From Bradyrhizobium sp. AZCC 1719 (GTDB taxonomy: Bacteria > Pseudomonadota > Alphaproteobacteria > Rhizobiales > Xanthobacteraceae), in NCBI RefSeq assembly GCF_036924525.1, contig NZ_JAZHRU010000001.1:744001-808000 (forward strand): 64,000 nt of DNA, given 5' to 3'. Within the stretch, counting starts at the first letter, position 1. Each line of letters opens with the position of its first letter. The translations under genes were made by a program, and so were the position numbers. Below, piece after piece: positions 60,453 to 64,000 of this stretch. Under the pieces are notes generated by a model. It was not told the origin of the DNA. It did not search any database and saw only the letters and a list, made by a program, of their open reading frames with translations.

Positions 60453-61099
60453 GATCGTCTCCAGTTGGTGGTGCATCGCCCCGCGAACGGCTTTGCCAGT
60501 AGCCGTTCTCTCAAGAAACTAACGTCCGACCACGGGAAATGGTCCCGCACGCGCGAAGCCCTGACCGAAGCGCTCAACGGTCGAAAGCGACAAAAGCAGT
60601 GCGAAGCCTGATCGAACGGATAGTTCTGCGCTCTGGGCTTACGCGGGAAACGTTCTCCTTCAGTTCCACCGCGGGAACATCCATCGCTGAACGTCAGGCT
60701 TCGCGGCGGGGATCGGTGCGCTGCGCTGCTGCACCGAGCTTGATCCGCTCGAAGCTCGGCATCAAGCCGTGTCTACCGCAGATCGTCTGGCGAGTTGTGA
60801 CGAGTCGGCATTCAAAAAAGTCCAAACCACCGCGAGCACCCTTGGCACAGCGCTATGCTCAAGTTGTTGCCGAGGCTTGTCGTGCGCTGAGGGCTGGGCT
60901 CGCCGGTGCGTATCCCGCCGGCGTTGTGACTGCGTGTTCAGGATACGCCTAGCGAGAATCATCGCCGTCTCTGGTCGATAAAAATACAACATCCAACAAA
61001 AACGAATGCTGTTTTGAAGGCTTCTAACGCCCGACACATGTCTGCTTGCCAAACGATTCAGTAAGAGGCCGCCACGATGACGATCAAATCGGGGTGAGG
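60453..61099. other. Long intergenic region with a leader hairpin
   Basis: About 650 bases between the divergent basic-protein gene and second TonB receptor gene. GAACGGCT (60485-60492) and AGCCGTTC (60501-60508) form an 8-bp stem with an 8-base loop, 33 bases before the basic-protein start. Frames at 60539-60952 (plus) and 60762-61196 (minus) lack protein-like composition. A GGGGTGAGG translation signal directly precedes the receptor ATG. No iron operator was certain. Confidence 0.5.
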
Positions 61100-63382
61100 A
61101 TGAATCTTTCGACGAAGAAGCTCTACTGTGCCGTTTGTTGTGGCACAGCGAGTTACCTGGCACTGTCCTTTCAATTAGTGCAAGAAGTTCACGCAAGAGA
61201 ACCAGTCTCCTTACCTGCCGTCACGATTGACTCACCAAAACGTCAAGCCGCACGACGTCTACAGCCTCAGCAGGGCGCAAGGAGCGCGCGCGTCGTTGCT
61301 CCGCGCGCTGCAGCTCCAGCGAGACAGGCCGCGGCTGTCCCATATCTCACGCCTTCGACCGGCACCATTGGTCAACCGCCGGCTCCGTATGCGGGCGGCC
61401 AGGTCGGGACCACCACACGCGTTGGCATGTTGGGCAATCGCAATGTCTTTGATACGCCGTTCAACACGACGGGCTACACGGACAAGCTCATCCGCGACCA
61501 GCAAGCCAACACCATCACCGACGTCACCGACAACGATCCCTCGGTGCGCACGAACTCACCACGCTACAGCGGACTCGACGGATTCTTGATCCGCGGCTTC
61601 CCGGTCTTCGCGAGCGACATCGCGTTTGACGGCCTCTACGGCATCACCGATACGCGCCGCCCTGCTCTTGAACCCATCGAGCGCGTGGAGATCCTCAAGG
61701 GACCAAGCGCCTTATTGTATGGGATTTCGCCGTTCGGAAATATCGGCGGCACCATCAACCTCATCCCGAAGCGCGCCACCGACGATCCTATAACGCGATG
61801 GACTACGGGCTTCGTGTCCAACGGAAATGTTGGGTCGGCGATCGATTTCGGCCGGCGCTTTGGCGCCACCAAGGAATGGGGCGTTCGCGTCAATGGCGCC
61901 TATCGCGATGGCCGGACGCCGATCGACTTCCAGACGGATGGGTTCGGCGTCGGCGCGGTTGCTCTCGACTACCGTGGCGAGCGGTTCCGGGCCACCGTCG
62001 ATTTCGGTTACCAGCAGCAGGACCTGAACGCACCCACACGCGTGCGGCAAGTGGACCCGAACTTTCCCATCCCGGCCTCGCCCTCGCTCACGATCAACCA
62101 GCAGCAGCCCTGGGAATACTACAATTCCAACCATCGATACGCTGCGGCCCGCGCCGAATATGACCTCAACGATTTCTGGACGCTGTATGGAGCCTACGGT
62201 CGCAGCCGATCCAAGGAGATTTTCTTCGGCGGAACTGTGCGCATCAGGGACGCACTGGGCAAGTTCACGTCACAGCCGGCCCTCACCGTGCAGGATGCCG
62301 ATCGCGAGACTGGCGAGATCGGGCTACGCGGCCGTTTCACCACCGGACCGGTGAAGCATTCTACCGTGCTTGCGGCAACCGGGCTGTGGCAAGACAGCGG
62401 GACTGCCACGACCAATGTCGGACCATTGATCACGTCGAACCTCTATAACCCGATCTACGTGGCTCCGCGTAGCGCGGGGGGCCTGTCGCACAACGCGCCA
62501 CTTTCCGCGCGGCGGATCAATCAAAGCGTCGCGATCGCGGACACGATGTCGATCCTCGATGATCGCGTGCTTCTCACGCTGGGCGGGCGCTGGCAGGGCA
62601 TCGACGTCACCAACTTCAACACGACCACGGGTGCCGTGAACTCACGCCCGCAGAACGAGGCGGTCACCCCTGCTGTGGCTCTCGTAGTGAAGCCAATCAG
62701 CAACCTTTCGCTCTACGGCAACTACATCGAAGGCCTGACGTCGGGTGGAACGGCGCCGGGCGGGACCGTGAATGCCGGTCAAGTCTTTCCTGCGATCGTG
62801 TCCAAGCAGATGGAGGTCGGTGCCAAGTACGACTTCGGGACCTTGGGTGTCACCGTGGCGGCGTTTGAGATCACGCAGCCCAACGGCATCACCGGTACGA
62901 CCAACATCTTCGCCGTCGACGGCGAGAATCGCAATCGCGGAGTGGAGTTCAACACCTTCGGTGAGGTCGCCCCGGGAATGCGCCTGCTTGGTGGCGTGGC
63001 TTTCTTCGATGGCGTGCAGATCAAGACGGCCGGCGGCCGCTACGATGGCAAAACCGCGGTCGGGGTGCCGGATATCCAATTCAACCTCTATGGCGAATAC
63101 GATCTGCCCTTCTGGCGGACATCGGGAGTGGCGACCCTGACCGCGCGGGTCATCTACACCTCGCCGCAATATTACGATCAGGGGAACACACAGCAGATCC
63201 CGGACTGGGTTCGGACCGACATCGGAGCACGCTACGTCACCAAGATTGACGGCAGGCCGCTGACGTTGCGTGCAGCGGTCGAAAACGTCTTCGGTGTGGA
63301 CTACTGGGCAACGACGGGACGTGGCTTTTTGACTCCGGGCACACCGCGCACCTACCGGCTCTCGGCGAGCATCGACTTCTGA
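61100..63382 (+). CDS. Second TonB-dependent siderophore receptor
   Basis: 760 residues: a signal sequence (LSFQLVQEVHA), TonB-box-like SLPAVTIDSP, then the plug (about residues 100-240: TDVTDNDPSVRTNSPRYSG, EILKGPSALLYGISPFGNIG) and a 22-strand barrel ending in YRLSASIDF, with terminal Phe. It is of the same ferric-siderophore class as the first receptor but clearly a different protein. I chose ATG 61100; the frame goes to 61046. The partner PepSY gene starts 23 bases after its stop. Confidence 0.93.
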   Translation: MNLSTKKLYCAVCCGTASYLALSFQLVQEVHAREPVSLPAVTIDSPKRQAARRLQPQQGARSARVVAPRAAAPARQAAAVPYLTPSTGTIGQPPAPYAGGQVGTTTRVGMLGNRNVFDTPFNTTGYTDKLIRDQQANTITDVTDNDPSVRTNSPRYSGLDGFLIRGFPVFASDIAFDGLYGITDTRRPALEPIERVEILKGPSALLYGISPFGNIGGTINLIPKRATDDPITRWTTGFVSNGNVGSAIDFGRRFGATKEWGVRVNGAYRDGRTPIDFQTDGFGVGAVALDYRGERFRATVDFGYQQQDLNAPTRVRQVDPNFPIPASPSLTINQQQPWEYYNSNHRYAAARAEYDLNDFWTLYGAYGRSRSKEIFFGGTVRIRDALGKFTSQPALTVQDADRETGEIGLRGRFTTGPVKHSTVLAATGLWQDSGTATTNVGPLITSNLYNPIYVAPRSAGGLSHNAPLSARRINQSVAIADTMSILDDRVLLTLGGRWQGIDVTNFNTTTGAVNSRPQNEAVTPAVALVVKPISNLSLYGNYIEGLTSGGTAPGGTVNAGQVFPAIVSKQMEVGAKYDFGTLGVTVAAFEITQPNGITGTTNIFAVDGENRNRGVEFNTFGEVAPGMRLLGGVAFFDGVQIKTAGGRYDGKTAVGVPDIQFNLYGEYDLPFWRTSGVATLTARVIYTSPQYYDQGNTQQIPDWVRTDIGARYVTKIDGRPLTLRAAVENVFGVDYWATTGRGFLTPGTPRTYRLSASIDF

Positions 63383-63404
63383 ATCGCCGTGAGACAGTGA
63401 TGTT

Positions 63405-64000
63405 GTGAACGACCTTTCAGGAGCCAAAGCAGCAGCCGCCTGGACGCCCACAAAGGCGCCCCGGCTGCGCGTTGCGCTCGTCTGGCTCCACCGTTGGATT
63501 GGCCTCAGCCTGGGCCTCCTCCTCGTGGCGATCGGGCTCACGGGCAGCTTCATCGTCTTTTATCGCGAGATCGATGCGGCATTGAATCCGAGCCTGTACA
63601 CCCCGGCCGGACCTCAGCACCGTCTTGAGGCCGCCGAGGTCATGCGGATTGCAGCCACCGTGGATCCGGCGCCGATCCGATCCGTCATCGCACCTGACCG
63701 GACTTGGCCGGTCTGGGTTGTCATGCACGCCCATCCGACGGAGAAAGGCCGGTACCCGAGCCTCTGGACCACCATGATCGATCCCTCGAACGGGAAGGTG
63801 CTGGGCCGGCGCGACTACACAAACTGCTTCGCGTTCACCGTCTATCGCGTACACTACAATCTGCTGCTCTATGACTGGTGGGGCAACGAGTTGGTCGGCG
63901 TGACCGGCTTCCTGCTGCTCGGGATGGCTTTCTCGGGCCTGTATCTGTGGTGGCCGAAGCGAGGCCGGTTCTGGCGCTCGGTCTCGATCCGCAGGCACGT
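63405..64000 (+). CDS. PepSY-associated membrane protein (partial, right edge)
   Basis: The start of a second PepSY-TM protein, 198 codons before the window ends. A GTG at 63405 opens VNDLSGAKAAAAWTPTKAPR, then LVWLHRWIGLSLGLLLVAIG, the first helix with an LHRWIG heme-like His, GSFIVFYREIDAALNP, and a loop ending VYRVHYNLLLYDWWGNELVG, typical of family helix 2. It follows the receptor gene by 23 bases, the same receptor-PepSY order as at 20.6-24.0 kb. Function as in that pair: probably reduction of siderophore-bound iron. Confidence 0.85.
   Translation, partial: MNDLSGAKAAAAWTPTKAPRLRVALVWLHRWIGLSLGLLLVAIGLTGSFIVFYREIDAALNPSLYTPAGPQHRLEAAEVMRIAATVDPAPIRSVIAPDRTWPVWVVMHAHPTEKGRYPSLWTTMIDPSNGKVLGRRDYTNCFAFTVYRVHYNLLLYDWWGNELVGVTGFLLLGMAFSGLYLWWPKRGRFWRSVSIRRH

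Noticed and set aside
60539..61196. Frames on both strands upstream of the second receptor
   Set aside because: Irregular composition and mutual overlap; more likely regulatory or non-functional DNA.
1..64000. tRNA, rRNA, CRISPR arrays, insertion sequences and phage genes
   Set aside because: None recognised by eye on either strand; small RNAs without protein context could be missed.

Overview
The window looks like a chromosomal segment of a high-GC alphaproteobacterium, most likely Bradyrhizobium or a close relative (Nitrobacteraceae). The reasons are the even, GC-rich codon use, interspersed repeats of the type I remember from Bradyrhizobium and Rhodopseudomonas, a Zur-type palindrome, a GGAAC-N16-CGTT stress promoter in front of sodB, and an exopolysaccharide (EPS) locus whose predicted sugars fit the known EPS of soybean bradyrhizobia. 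I recognised no rRNA, tRNA, CRISPR array, phage or insertion sequence. The organism call is inference.

Layout. 1-5.6 kb: a His-rich membrane protein behind a Zur-like box, a ParE-type toxin/antitoxin pair, a two-gene split permease, the fluoride channel crcB, Fe superoxide dismutase, a GNAT acetyltransferase and a MATE exporter. 5.6-11.2 kb: a secreted DUF2147 protein, a relatively AT-rich polytopic membrane protein, a DUF3095 protein and htpG. 11.3-17.2 kb: a type I secretion ATPase and adaptor, with a divergent acidic protein that is probably exported and seems frameshifted near its end. 17.3-20.3 kb: a two-gene electron-transfer unit (cytochrome b561/heme-domain fusion plus ferredoxin-type flavoreductase). 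20.4-24.0 kb: a siderophore receptor, PepSY protein and small membrane protein operon. 24.4-30.1 kb: amine metabolism (MBL/rubredoxin protein, gamma-glutamyltransferase, copper amine oxidase, AraC regulator).

30.2-53.1 kb is a large EPS locus. A leftward wing makes activated sugars and the lipid-linked primer (sugar transferase, manC, FkbM methyltransferase, ugd, UDP-glucuronate 4-epimerase). A rightward wing polymerises and exports (small membrane protein, PPP phosphatase, export lipoprotein-like protein, outer-membrane barrel, tyrosine-kinase co-polymerase, Wzy-like polymerase, glycosyltransferase, two acyltransferases, Wzx flippase). It is followed by a convergent GH10 glycanase and a second glycosyltransferase operon. 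A methyltransferase and a large RTX/glycosidase protein (53.2-56.7 kb) flank it; the latter is a natural cargo for a type I secretion system like the one at 11-15 kb.

57-64 kb: a solo amino-acid-binding protein, a cysteine-free uracil-DNA glycosylase, a universal stress protein, two small basic proteins (DUF4167 and DUF6496 types), then a second TonB receptor plus PepSY pair that runs off the right edge. Two genes (the 15.6 kb acidic protein and the 43.5 kb glycosyltransferase) carry what look like one-base insertions; these may be real lesions or assembly errors.
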